The notes beneath the pieces were generated by a model. That model ran no database searches. It was given only the letters and a program-made list of their open reading frames with translations, and had not been told where the DNA came from. DNA of 64,000 nt. It comes from CAWAMR01 sp963783095. GTDB taxonomy: Bacteria; Planctomycetota; Planctomycetia; Gemmatales; Gemmataceae. Positions 9,975 through 18,616 of the stretch are shown piece by piece (position 1 is the stretch's first letter; the number at the start of each line of letters is the position of its first letter). A program made the translations under genes and the position numbers. The stretch covers positions 748,655 to 812,654 of the forward strand of contig CAWAMR010000014.1 of NCBI GenBank assembly GCA_963783095.1, in the 5' to 3' direction.

Positions 9975-11213
9975 GTGCTTGACGTCGACGGCAACGTGGT
10001 CTCGGCGGAAGCCCTGGTCAGTAGGGTCGAAGCCTTGATCCGACGGATCGATGACGGTGCGTCGACCCCAGGGTCGTCCGAGGCCGATGGCCTTCCCGCC
10101 GTCGTGGCCCCCATCCACGAGATGAGGGCACTCCACCGTGAGTTGCACCCGCCCGACATCACAGCGTCAGGCGGGGCGGGCGTTCGTGGCGGCGCCCTGA
10201 TCAAGAAGTCTGTCCGCCGCCTGACCAGCTGGTATGTCGAGCCGCGATTCCAGGTCCAGGAGGAGATGGATGCCCGGATGGTGGAGTTCGCCTCCGAGAC
10301 GTACAACGCCATCTACCGCTTGGAGGAGGAGCTCGAGGACCTGCGCCGCCAGAATGTCCGGTCGAAGCTCGAGGTGGTTGCCACCGGCGAGCGGTTGCGC
10401 CGCCAGCAACTGGTCACCGATCAGCTCGCCGAGCTCGTGACCCATCTCGAACTGGTTGTCCGGGGTGCCGCCGGCCAGGACGAACTGCGGGTACTGAGCA
10501 AGGAGTTCGCCATCCTCCTCGACCGCCTGGGAGCGGACACGGTGAGCGGGGTGGACGTGGACTACGTCGAGTTCGAACGCCGGTTCCGGGGGGACGCCGC
10601 CGACATCGCCGGGGCCCAGCGGCGGTATCTGAGCCTCTTCCCTTCGGCCGAGAACCCGGATCGAATCGTCGACGTGGGGTGCGGCCGGGGGGAGATGCTG
10701 GCCATGCTGGCCGAGGAAGGCCACAACGTCCTCGGGATCGACCTCGACCCTGGCATGGTGCAGGCCTGTCTCGACCAGGGCCTCGACGCCATCGAGGACG
10801 ATGCCATCCACTTCCTCGCCCAGACTCCTCCCGATTCGCTGAAGGGAGTCTTCTGCGCACAGGTCGTGGAGCACCTGCTGACATCGGAACTCGAGGAGTT
10901 CATCCGTCTGGCGTGGACCTCGCTGTTGTCCACCGGCGTCCTCGTGATCGAGACCATCAATCCGAGGAGCTCGTATGCCTTGGGCAACCACTACTACGCC
11001 GACACGTCACACGTCCGACCGGTGCACCCCGAGACACTCCGGTTCATCTGTGAAGAGGTGGGATTCTCACGGGTGCTGCTCGAGGAACGATCGCCTCATC
11101 CAGCGCTCGACATTCGCGACGATCTTCCCGATGACGCGGTTGGAGGCGCGGTCCGGACGCTGCTCGATAACGTATTCGGCTACCAGGACTACGTGATCGT
11201 CGCCACCAAGTGA
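9975..11213 (+). CDS. Coiled-coil class I SAM-dependent methyltransferase
   Basis: A protein of 412 residues, unbroken. The GTG start at 9975 is chosen because GGAGG lies five bases upstream (9966-9970). Residues about 95-165 form a charged helical stretch (EEMDARMVEFASETYNAIYR and following) likely to be a coiled coil. From about residue 230 there is a Rossmann methyltransferase with motif I VDVGCGRGEMLAML, then GIDLDPGMV (acidic loop) and VFCAQVVEHL. This layout is like methyltransferases that modify or cap surface polysaccharides, such as those of O-antigen and galactan gene clusters. Its stop overlaps the start of the triple glycosyltransferase (GTGA), so the two are translationally coupled and probably act on the same glycan. 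The methyl acceptor is not known. Confidence 0.8.
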   Translation: MLDVDGNVVSAEALVSRVEALIRRIDDGASTPGSSEADGLPAVVAPIHEMRALHRELHPPDITASGGAGVRGGALIKKSVRRLTSWYVEPRFQVQEEMDARMVEFASETYNAIYRLEEELEDLRRQNVRSKLEVVATGERLRRQQLVTDQLAELVTHLELVVRGAAGQDELRVLSKEFAILLDRLGADTVSGVDVDYVEFERRFRGDAADIAGAQRRYLSLFPSAENPDRIVDVGCGRGEMLAMLAEEGHNVLGIDLDPGMVQACLDQGLDAIEDDAIHFLAQTPPDSLKGVFCAQVVEHLLTSELEEFIRLAWTSLLSTGVLVIETINPRSSYALGNHYYADTSHVRPVHPETLRFICEEVGFSRVLLEERSPHPALDIRDDLPDDAVGGAVRTLLDNVFGYQDYVIVATK

Positions 11214-14200
11214 TCCGCTTCGAAGCCGTCCACCAATTCCACTCGGGTACTGCGTCAGGCGACGCCATCACCAATCAGATGCTCGAGATACAGGCCCACC
11301 TACGGCGGATGGGCCTGCGATCAGAGATCTACGCAGAGCACGTGTCCCCCGACCTGGGCCAACGGGTCCGGCCGCTGCCCTCCATCGTCGGATCCGAGCG
11401 GGAACTACTCCTCGTGCACCACTCGCACGGCTACATGGCGTTCGACGACGTCGTCGACCTGCCTAATCCGATCGTCACCGTGTACCACAACATCACACCG
11501 GCGTACTTCTTCGAGGACGAGGTGTCGCGTCGATTCTGCAGGTTGGGGAGGGACCAACTCACCTACCTCGCCCGTCGTTCGCTCTTCGGCATCGCCGCCT
11601 CCAACTACAACCGCGCCGAGATGCTCGCCGCGGGCTTCCGTCGCGTCGAGGTGGTCCCGGTCCGGGTCGACTACTCCGACTTCTCCTCCGCCGGGATGGT
11701 CCAGGGGCCGACCTCCAACGACTGGTTGTTCGTCGGGCGGGTCGTGCCCAATAAGTGTCAGCACCTCCTGGTCGAGGCCTTTGCCGCCTATGCGCACACG
11801 TTCGACCCGAAGGCAAGGCTCCATCTCGTGGGCGCCACGACCGAGGAGCGGTACGGACTACGGGTGGCGGAGACCGCCGTGCGGCTGGGGGTAGAGGACC
11901 GGGTGTCGTTCCGGGGCAAGGTGACCGACCGCGAGCTGTACGGCGCCTTCGCCCGGGCGGGAGTCTATGTGTCACTCAGCGAGCACGAGGGATTCGGTGT
12001 GCCACTGCTCGAGGCGATGGCTGCCCGGGTCCCGGTGGTGGCCTTCGGGTCGAGCGCGGTCCCCGAGACGATGGGTGGAGCCGGCGTCCTGCTGCGGACC
12101 CAGGACCCATCGACCGTGGCGGCGACGGTGCACGCCGTCCAGTCCGATCCTGCACTTCGGATCCGGCTGGTCGAGCGGCAGTTGATCCGTGTCGATCAGA
12201 TCGGGTCGTTCGATACGCCACGGGCGCTCCGCCGGATCATCCGGCACGCCGAAGGGGACGACATCCCGCTCGAGATCCAGGTCCAGGGACCGTTCGAGAC
12301 GAGCTACAGCCTGGCCGCCATGAACCGGGAGTTGGCCATGGGTCTGGACCGGCTGGCGGACGTGGCCGTGTCGTTGTATCCGACGGAGGGACCGGGCGAT
12401 TACGTCCCCGACGATGACGACCTGAGGAGCCACGTCGAGGTCGTCGGACCCTACCGGCGGGCGGCCAAGGTTCCCTACCCCGACGTGGTCATCCGCCAGA
12501 TGTGGCCTCCCCGGGTGATCGACTCGCCCGGCGGCATCAACCTCGACTACTTCGCGTGGGAAGAAAGCCGGGTCCCGTCCTGGATCGTCGACGACTTCAA
12601 CGCCTATCTGGACGGCATCGGGGTGTACACCTCCTTCGTGCGCGATGCACTGCGTGACTCCGGCGTACAGGTTCCGATCCGGGTGGTCGGGGCCGGTGTC
12701 ACGGCCCCCGACCCCGACGCCACGATCGAGGCGCCCGAACTCGAAGGGCTGACCGGGTTCACGTTCCTCCACATCAGTTCCGCCTTTCCCCGCAAGGGTG
12801 TCGACATCCTGCTGCGGGCCTACTTCGCGACGTTCACCGGCTCCGAGGACGTCTCACTGGTGCTCAAGACCTTCCCGAACCCCCACAACACGGTGGGAGA
12901 GTTGCTGGACGAGCTGCGGGCCGGCCATGCCGACGCGCCGGATGTCCACTGGATCAACCGGGACCTCGACGACGACGAGATGGCCGCGCTCTACGGACTG
13001 GCCGACTGCTACGTCCACCCGGCTCGGGGCGAAGGCTTCGGCCTTCCAGTGGCCGAAGCCATGGCTGCCGGGGTGCCGGTCATCAGCGTGGCCTGGAGCG
13101 GTCTGGCCGATATCGTCTCCGACGAGACGGCAGTCACCATCCCGTTCACCCTGGCCGCCTCCGAGAGTCATCTTGCCATCGAGGGCTCTCAGTGGGCCGA
13201 GCCCGACGAGGATGCCTTGGCCGGCGAGCTGGCCCGCATGGTGGCCGAGGTCGAGTCGCCTGACGTGGTGTCGCGGGTCGAGCGTGCCCGTCGCCTGGTC
13301 GCCACCGAGTATTCGTGGGACGCGGCAGTCGGGCGATGGATCGACTTCATCGACGAGGTCAGGGACGGGGTGGCTGACCAGCGGGTCGCCATGGTCACCT
13401 CGTGGAACTCGAGGTGTGGCATCGCCGAGAACAGCCGCTACATCGCCGAGCACATCGGTCCCGGCGTGGACTTCGACATCTTCGCCGACGTCGACGTCGA
13501 GGTCATCGACCCCCATGCCGAGGACGGGGTCGTCCGGGCCTGGAAGGACCGGTGGACGCCCGAATTGGGCGACCTGGAGGACGCACTCCTGGTCAGCGAC
13601 GCCGACGTCCTCCATGTGCAGTTCAACTTCGGATTCTTCGAATTCGGACGGCTGGCCGAACTCCTGGAGCGCCAGCTCGACCACCGTGGCGTTGTGCTCA
13701 CCATGCACCGAACCCTCGATTACGACGACCGGGGTGAGTTGCTCACCATCCGCCAGATCCGCGACACGCTGGCCCGTGTCGACCAGCTCATCGTCCACCA
13801 GGAGACCGATGCCCGGTACCTTGCCGAGATGGGAATCGAAGCGAACGTGTCGCTGGTGCCGATCGGGGCCGCTTCGCCACCTCCGGTCACCCCCGCAGAG
13901 GTCCGTACCGAGCTCGGACTCGGTGACCGTCCCATCGTCGGCACGTTCGGATTCCTGCTCCCGCACAAGGGGACGCTCGACCTCGTGATGGCCGTTGACG
14001 AGTTGCGTCCCACGTACCCGGACATCCTCCTGCTGGCCCAGTGCGCCCGGTACCCGCATCCGGAGTCGCGTGACTACGAGAATCTCATCCGGGCCGAAAT
14101 CGCCGCCCGGGGGATGGAGGACAACGTCCTCCTCATCACCGATTACCTCTCCGACGACGCAGCCCGGGTCCTCCTTCGCAGCGCCGACGTCATCGTCCTG

Positions 14201-14632
14201 CCGTACCACGCCACCGGCGAGTCTTCGAGCGCCGCCCTCCGCTTCATCCTTCCGTTGGGGCGTGCTGTGGCGGTCACCGACCAGCCGCTGTTCGCCGACG
14301 CCCGCGATGCGGTGCTCACCATGGAGTCGAACGACGTTGCCGGGATCGCCGCGGCGATCGGACGCGTGCTCGCCGATGAACAGCTCCGATCGGACCTCGC
14401 CCGGCAGGCCGACAACCGGGCAATGGCCTTCCGGTGGGAGCGCGTGGTGGCCGAGCACCGAAGGATCTATGCCGACCGCGCGCCGGGCGGCCCGCATGCG
14501 ACTCGATCGTGCCGGCTCGCGCGGGGCGTGGCGTGGCGGGTGGCGCGGGTGGAGACGACGGCTGTCGGGGGGCTCGACGCCGTCGCCCGGGCGCTCGTCG
14601 CTGCCCCCTGGGGTCCGGATCGTCCGGTGTGA
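11210..14632 (+). CDS. Giant glycosyltransferase with three tandem GT4-type (GT-B) units
   Basis: An unbroken protein of 1140 residues made of three glycosyltransferase units. Unit 1 (about 1-350) has FVGRVVPNKCQHLLVEAF and the EX7E motif EGFGVPLLE near residue 258. Unit 2 (about 360-730) has FLHISSAFPRKGVDILL and EGFGLPVAE near residue 606. Unit 3 (about 735-1110) begins VAMVTSWNSRCGIAENSRYI and has FGFLLPHKGTLDLV, but its donor-site motif reads ESSSAALRF, lacking the second Glu. GT4 enzymes are retaining and use nucleotide-sugar donors; a three-unit chain suggests that one polypeptide adds several sugars in turn, with the third unit perhaps altered in activity. The GTG start overlaps the methyltransferase stop. 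Codon use is typical of the host and no membrane segment is seen. Confidence 0.9.
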   Translation: MIRFEAVHQFHSGTASGDAITNQMLEIQAHLRRMGLRSEIYAEHVSPDLGQRVRPLPSIVGSERELLLVHHSHGYMAFDDVVDLPNPIVTVYHNITPAYFFEDEVSRRFCRLGRDQLTYLARRSLFGIAASNYNRAEMLAAGFRRVEVVPVRVDYSDFSSAGMVQGPTSNDWLFVGRVVPNKCQHLLVEAFAAYAHTFDPKARLHLVGATTEERYGLRVAETAVRLGVEDRVSFRGKVTDRELYGAFARAGVYVSLSEHEGFGVPLLEAMAARVPVVAFGSSAVPETMGGAGVLLRTQDPSTVAATVHAVQSDPALRIRLVERQLIRVDQIGSFDTPRALRRIIRHAEGDDIPLEIQVQGPFETSYSLAAMNRELAMGLDRLADVAVSLYPTEGPGDYVPDDDDLRSHVEVVGPYRRAAKVPYPDVVIRQMWPPRVIDSPGGINLDYFAWEESRVPSWIVDDFNAYLDGIGVYTSFVRDALRDSGVQVPIRVVGAGVTAPDPDATIEAPELEGLTGFTFLHISSAFPRKGVDILLRAYFATFTGSEDVSLVLKTFPNPHNTVGELLDELRAGHADAPDVHWINRDLDDDEMAALYGLADCYVHPARGEGFGLPVAEAMAAGVPVISVAWSGLADIVSDETAVTIPFTLAASESHLAIEGSQWAEPDEDALAGELARMVAEVESPDVVSRVERARRLVATEYSWDAAVGRWIDFIDEVRDGVADQRVAMVTSWNSRCGIAENSRYIAEHIGPGVDFDIFADVDVEVIDPHAEDGVVRAWKDRWTPELGDLEDALLVSDADVLHVQFNFGFFEFGRLAELLERQLDHRGVVLTMHRTLDYDDRGELLTIRQIRDTLARVDQLIVHQETDARYLAEMGIEANVSLVPIGAASPPPVTPAEVRTELGLGDRPIVGTFGFLLPHKGTLDLVMAVDELRPTYPDILLLAQCARYPHPESRDYENLIRAEIAARGMEDNVLLITDYLSDDAARVLLRSADVIVLPYHATGESSSAALRFILPLGRAVAVTDQPLFADARDAVLTMESNDVAGIAAAIGRVLADEQLRSDLARQADNRAMAFRWERVVAEHRRIYADRAPGGPHATRSCRLARGVAWRVARVETTAVGGLDAVARALVAAPWGPDRPV

Positions 14633-14684
14633 CGGAGCCGGTGCGCCAGGGCCAGGGTAGGTGTGGCGAGGTTCGGGATTGACC

Positions 14685-14690
14685 TACCAT
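14685..14690 (+). promoter_or_regulatory. Putative -10 box of a leaderless transcript
   Basis: TACCAT followed by exactly six bases and a GTG at 14697. The same TANNNT-N6-start spacing is seen before several other genes in this window. Confidence 0.45.
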
Positions 14691-14696
14691 GCCGGG

Positions 14697-14759
14697 GTGG
14701 GAGTTCCCGACGAGACATGGGGGGATCGCTGGCGCCTCCGTTCCGGGGTACCGGCATGA
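14697..14759 (+). CDS. Possible 20-residue leader peptide coupled to the GNAT gene
   Basis: A GTG-started frame, six bases after a TACCAT box, encodes 20 residues (VGVPDETWGDRWRLRSGVPA) and stops with a TGA that overlaps the ATG of the next gene as ATGA. With the leaderless-type promoter this would place the downstream gene under translational coupling. The alternative is that it is the N-terminus of the acetyltransferase, displaced by an indel. No family is recognised. Confidence 0.35.
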   Translation: MGVPDETWGDRWRLRSGVPA

Positions 14760-15469
14760 GCCCGAGTCTCCGCGCCCAGACGGTGCGTTCGCTCGAACTG
14801 TCCGGGAGGCGTGTCCGGCTGGCCACCTTGATGGAGTCGGACTATCCGGCGTGGCTCGAGGTTCGCAACCGCTGCCGCGACTGGTTGGTGCCGTGGGAAC
14901 CCCGATCGAAGGGCGCCCCACTACCTGCCGAGGATCACGCCAGCTTCACGGCCCGGTGCGCCATGCGCGAGCGTGAGCGCCAGCTCGGTTCGGGGTTCGG
15001 CTTCGGTATCTTTCTCGAAGGCCGGTTCGTGGGCGAGGTCACGCTCTCCTCCATCCTCCGGGGTCCGTTCCAGAACGGGTCGATCGGCTACTGGATCGAC
15101 AAGGACGTGGCCGGCGAGGGTCTGATCCCCGAGGCGGTGGTGGTGGTGCTGCAGTTCGCTTTCCAGACACTCAGGCTGCACCGGGTCGAAGTGGCGATCA
15201 TCCCCCGCAACGTGGCCAGCCGGCGGGTGGTCGAGAAGCTCGAACTCCGCGACGAGGGTATGGCGCTCGGATTCCTGGAGATCAATGGTGAGTGGGAGGA
15301 TCACGTGCGCTATGCCATGACCTCCGAGGAGTGGGCGGCTCGTGGCCATGAGCTCGCGCGCCGCCTGGATCGACCCCGTCTGACCGCCTGTTTCCAGCTG
15401 TCTCAGGTGTCGATGCCCCGGACCACCGCGGGGGAGTGGCGGAAGAACTGCTCGACGTCCTGCTCGTAG
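14756..15469 (+). CDS. GNAT family N-acetyltransferase (RimJ/RimL-like)
   Basis: An acetyltransferase fold of about 200 residues. After LSGRRVRLATLMESDYPAWL, typical of RimJ/RimL-type enzymes that acetylate ribosomal-protein or other N-termini, come the strand GSIGYWIDKDVAGEGLIPEA (the acetyl-CoA loop region), LHRVEVAIIPRNVASRRVVE (the NxxSxxxxxK-like helix) and GEWEDHVRYAMTSEEW near the end. The ATG is preceded by the stop of the tiny upstream frame. The last 25 residues are unlike the family and run 67 bases into the convergent epimerase gene; a likely indel near 15360 would instead end the protein at about 15390. Substrate cannot be read from the sequence. Confidence 0.85.
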   Translation: MSPSLRAQTVRSLELSGRRVRLATLMESDYPAWLEVRNRCRDWLVPWEPRSKGAPLPAEDHASFTARCAMRERERQLGSGFGFGIFLEGRFVGEVTLSSILRGPFQNGSIGYWIDKDVAGEGLIPEAVVVVLQFAFQTLRLHRVEVAIIPRNVASRRVVEKLELRDEGMALGFLEINGEWEDHVRYAMTSEEWAARGHELARRLDRPRLTACFQLSQVSMPRTTAGEWRKNCSTSCS

Positions 15470-16454
15470 CGGTACTCCGGCGCATTCGATCCACCGGTGG
15501 CCCGGCGCAGGTTGTTGGCCCGGGCGAAGCTGACCACCGCGCCCGCACTGGAGTAGCGGTAGTCGAAGCCCGCCTCGCGAAGCTTCGAGGTGTCGACGCC
15601 GCGGCCGTAGCGGGCCAGGCTCTCCATCTCCGGCGGGAAGCGGATGGTGCCCAATCTCTCCAGTGGTGCTGCGAACAGGCGGGGTCGCAACGGCGGCAAG
15701 GGAAGCAGATGGGCCCCGCCGAACGACGCGACCTCGCTCCAGGGGAGCTTGCCCTCGCCGGCCACGTTGAACACGCCCGGGTACGGGGTTGGCGGTGACG
15801 AACTCGAGAGCCCGGACCACGTCGTCCTCTTCGACGAACTGCACCAGCGGGTCGAATCCGGCGATGCAGGGAAGCAGCCTCCTGCGGAGGTCATAGCTGA
15901 TCGGGGTGATGATGTCGGTGCCGAGGACGTTGGCGAACCGCAGGACGGTCACCGCCAGATGGGGGTTGTCCTCGGCGAAGTCCCGCACCAAGGACTCCAC
16001 CTCGATGAGCGACCGCTCCAGCCTGGTGCGCACCGGCCCGGTCCGGGTGTCCTCCTCGCGGAACCACGCGGGGTCCTGTTCGGCCGCGCCGTAGACGTGG
16101 GTGGAGGACTTGACGATCACCTTGCGCACCGACGTCCCGCTGGCCCCGGCCGCCGCCAACAGATTGAGGGTGCCGATGACGTTGATCTCGTGGAGGACCC
16201 GGCCCGGCACCGCCGACGAGTTGGTCTCGAGGAAGGTGTGGACGATGGTGTCCACCTGGGTGGCCCGGACGATGCGGCTGAGGATCGAGTACTTCTGGTC
16301 GGACCGGACGAACTCGGTGCGCTCGAGGGGGACCTTGGGCTCCTTGGTGCCCGAGTCCGAGGATCATCTCGACCTCGGGCTTGGCCTCGAGGGCCTGGGC
16401 CATCCGGCCACCCCAGAAGGTGTCCAGCCCGGTGATCAGGACGCGTCGACCCAC
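15403..16454 (-). CDS. NAD-dependent sugar epimerase/dehydratase (extended SDR, frameshifted)
   Basis: The N-terminus RRVLITGLDTFWGGRMAQAL is the NAD-binding loop of an extended SDR (variant of GxxGxxG). Later parts are VDTIVHTFLETNSS, INVIGTLNLLAAAG, VIVKSSTHVYGAAEQDPAWF with the catalytic-type Ser/Tyr region, and VTVLRFANVLGTD. The C-terminal half reads PGVFNVAGEGKLPWSEVASF. Two or three indels (near 16345, 16265 and 15785) split it. It starts three bases after the acyltransferase stop, so the two are co-transcribed. This epimerase-acyltransferase pair is also found in mycobacteria (galE2/Rv0502), where its role is unclear; a function in glycolipid or envelope synthesis is a reasonable inference. 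Confidence 0.8.
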
Positions 16455-16457
16455 GGC

Positions 16458-17474
16458 TCAGCCGAACCAGACGCTGCGGCGCTCGCGCAGCATGTCGTGG
16501 AGGGTGTCCTGCATCGAGGCCCGGATCCGCTCGGCCTCGTCCATGACCCGGCTTCGGGAGTAGCGGTCCAGACCCGGTTCGACGTCGAAGGTGACCGGGT
16601 CGAGGACCCGCAGCTTGAACTTGGACGGGAAGTAGGTGACGTAGCCGAGCGGACCGAGGAGGAGTGAGTTGGCGGTGACCGGGAAGTAGGGGAGATTGAG
16701 GGCCTTGGCCAGGCTCGGTATCCGGAACAGGATCGGCATGGACTCCTCGGCGCCGACCACGGCGATGGGGATGATCGGCACGCCGGCCCGCATGGCGATC
16801 TCGACGAAACCGCCCCGACCGAAGCGGCGGAGCCGGTAACGGTCGGCGTAGGTCTTGGACGTGGCCTTGGTGCCCTCGGGAAAGACGAGGGCCAGTTGCT
16901 GCTGGTCGTGCAGGATCCGGTAGGCGTTGTCCGGGTGGGCGGGCACACCGCCGGTGCGTGACCAGAGGGTCCCGATCACGGGCAGTGTCCGGAAGAAGTA
17001 GTCGGCCAATCCGTAGACCGGGCGCCCCATTTCGGTCTCGACGCCGTGCATGATGGCCGGCGCGTCCGACGGGATGGCCCCGGCGTGGTTGGCGATCAGC
17101 AGGGCACCGCCCTCGGCCGGGATCTTCTCCAGACCCTCCCATTCGACCCGGAACCAGTGGCGGTACACCGGGTCGTAGAGCCGGCGCACGATCGAGCGCA
17201 TGTGCTCCGATCGACCCCACTCGTCGACGTCGGACCGACGGGGGACCTCGACGGGCTCGGATCCCGATTCGGTCGGGCGGGTGGACACCGGGAGGTAGGA
17301 GACCGTCGCCCCGGCCAGCTCGACGACCTGGTCGGCCCCATCATGGTCACGGGCACCGGCTGTGGCCACGGGCGCGTGCTGCACGATGGCCTCGATGAAA
17401 TCGGTGTCGTCCGGGTGGGAACCGGTGGGCACCCTTCCCGTCGTCTCGCCCTCGTCCGCGTCCACGCGCAGCAT
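16458..17474 (-). CDS. 1-acylglycerol-3-phosphate O-acyltransferase-like protein
   Basis: Unbroken frame of 338 codons. The acyltransferase block has the His/Asp motif NHAGAIPSD (the wider-spaced form seen in the mycobacterial Rv0502-type group rather than the classical NHX4D), then SRTGGVPA, LALVFPEGTKATSKT (the FPEGT substrate motif) and VPIIPIAVVGAEESMPIL. The first 100 residues are acidic and low in order. Such enzymes transfer fatty acyl groups to glycerophospholipids or glycolipids at the membrane. An ATG at 17474 is annotated; a TACGAT box overlapping it followed by a GTG seven bases on is a possible leaderless alternative, giving a start at about 17462. Co-transcribed with the epimerase. 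Confidence 0.85.
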   Translation of the reverse strand: MLRVDADEGETTGRVPTGSHPDDTDFIEAIVQHAPVATAGARDHDGADQVVELAGATVSYLPVSTRPTESGSEPVEVPRRSDVDEWGRSEHMRSIVRRLYDPVYRHWFRVEWEGLEKIPAEGGALLIANHAGAIPSDAPAIMHGVETEMGRPVYGLADYFFRTLPVIGTLWSRTGGVPAHPDNAYRILHDQQQLALVFPEGTKATSKTYADRYRLRRFGRGGFVEIAMRAGVPIIPIAVVGAEESMPILFRIPSLAKALNLPYFPVTANSLLLGPLGYVTYFPSKFKLRVLDPVTFDVEPGLDRYSRSRVMDEAERIRASMQDTLHDMLRERRSVWFG

Positions 17475-17504
17475 CGTACCCGGGTGGTGCCCGGATGCCG
17501 CCTG

Positions 17505-18580
17505 TCAGGCTCCCGGGTCGGAGGGGCCCGGTCTGTCGAGTCGTCCGGCAAGCGGCCCGAGGGCGGCCAGACCGTCGAGGCTGCGTGCCCGCCGGCTGAC
17601 TTCGGCCGGGGCCAGCGCGTCACGCAGGGCGGCGTGGACCCGTGCCGACGTCGGCCGGATCCACCAGGGCGAGGAGCGCCACCACGCCGTCTCCGTCGGT
17701 GACCACCGGGACCGGGGCGCCGTCGAGGAGGTCGTCGAGCATCCCGGCCACACGTGCCCGCAGACCTGGGTCGATGCCCCCGACGGACGGCCGAACTGCG
17801 ATGGTAGGCACCGGGGGCCCGCCAAGTAGGCCCCGGCGCGACCGGTAGACGTCGGACACCATGGTCACCGAGTCATGGAGCGGGTGGACCGTGCTCCCCT
17901 CCACGTGCTTCCAGTGCACGGGGACCTCGGCGATGTCGAGACCGAGCCGCCGGGCCCGGGCCAGGACTTCGACGTCGAAGGCGAACCGGTCGATCCGCAC
18001 CAGGTGGAACAGCAGGCGGGCCGCCGGGGTCCGGAACGCCTTGAATCCGCACTGGGTGTCCTTGAGCCCGAGACCGGTGCCCGCCGTGACGATCTCGTTG
18101 AACAGGCGGCTGATGAGGGTGCGCACCACGTACGCGGTCTCGACCATCGAGTCCGGGAGCGCCCGGCTCCCGACGACGACGTCGTTGCGCTCGAGTCCGT
18201 CGAGCAGGAGGGGGATGGCCAACGGGTCGATGGCCATGTCGGCATCCATGAACGCCACCAGCGGCGAGCGTGCCGAAGCGATACCCGGCCCGCACCGCGG
18301 CCCCCTTGCCCTGGTTGGACGGGAGGCGGAGGACCCGGTGGCGGGGGAGGGCCGCCAGCAGCTTCTCGGCCACGGCCGCCGTGTGGTCGGTGCTGCCGTC
18401 GTCGACCACCACCAGTTCGGTTCGTTCGAGGTCGATCGCGCCCGCCGAGACCGCGGCGTCGAACCGCTTCATGCCGGCGGACAGACGGTGGTCCTCGTTG
18501 TAGGCGGGGACCACGATGGTGAGGTCGACGCTCAACTGCCGGCCTGACGCATGCAGCTCGAGCACCGTGGTGGACGGCAC
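17505..18580 (-). CDS. Family 2 glycosyltransferase, dolichyl-phosphate-sugar synthase type (frameshifted)
   Basis: The N-terminus LTIVVPAYNEDHRL and ELVVVDDGSTDHTAAV is the nucleotide-sugar site of GT2 enzymes; RLPSNQGKGAAVRAGY, then MDADMAIDPLAIPLLLDGL (metal-binding DxD), VVGSRALPDS and GLGLKDTQCGFKAFR with VEVLARARRLGLDIAEVPVH follow. This is the pattern of polyprenyl-phosphate glucosyl/mannosyl synthases, which load a sugar on a lipid carrier for use by GT-C enzymes outside the cell. Indels occur near 18265 and 17650. A C-terminal extension of about 70 residues after the catalytic domain is rich in Asp, Val and Ala. The GTG at 18580 is annotated; starts 20-30 bases further in are possible. 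Confidence 0.85.
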
Positions 18581-18616
18581 CGCGATCCGTGCCGCCGTGC
18601 CGGCGACAGGATCCGC

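Noticed and set aside
12854..14497. Long antisense frame opposite the triple glycosyltransferase
   Set aside because: It mirrors a well-supported GT-B protein and has the Arg/Asp/Val/Gly-rich composition typical of reverse-complement shadows in high-GC DNA; no motif of any family.
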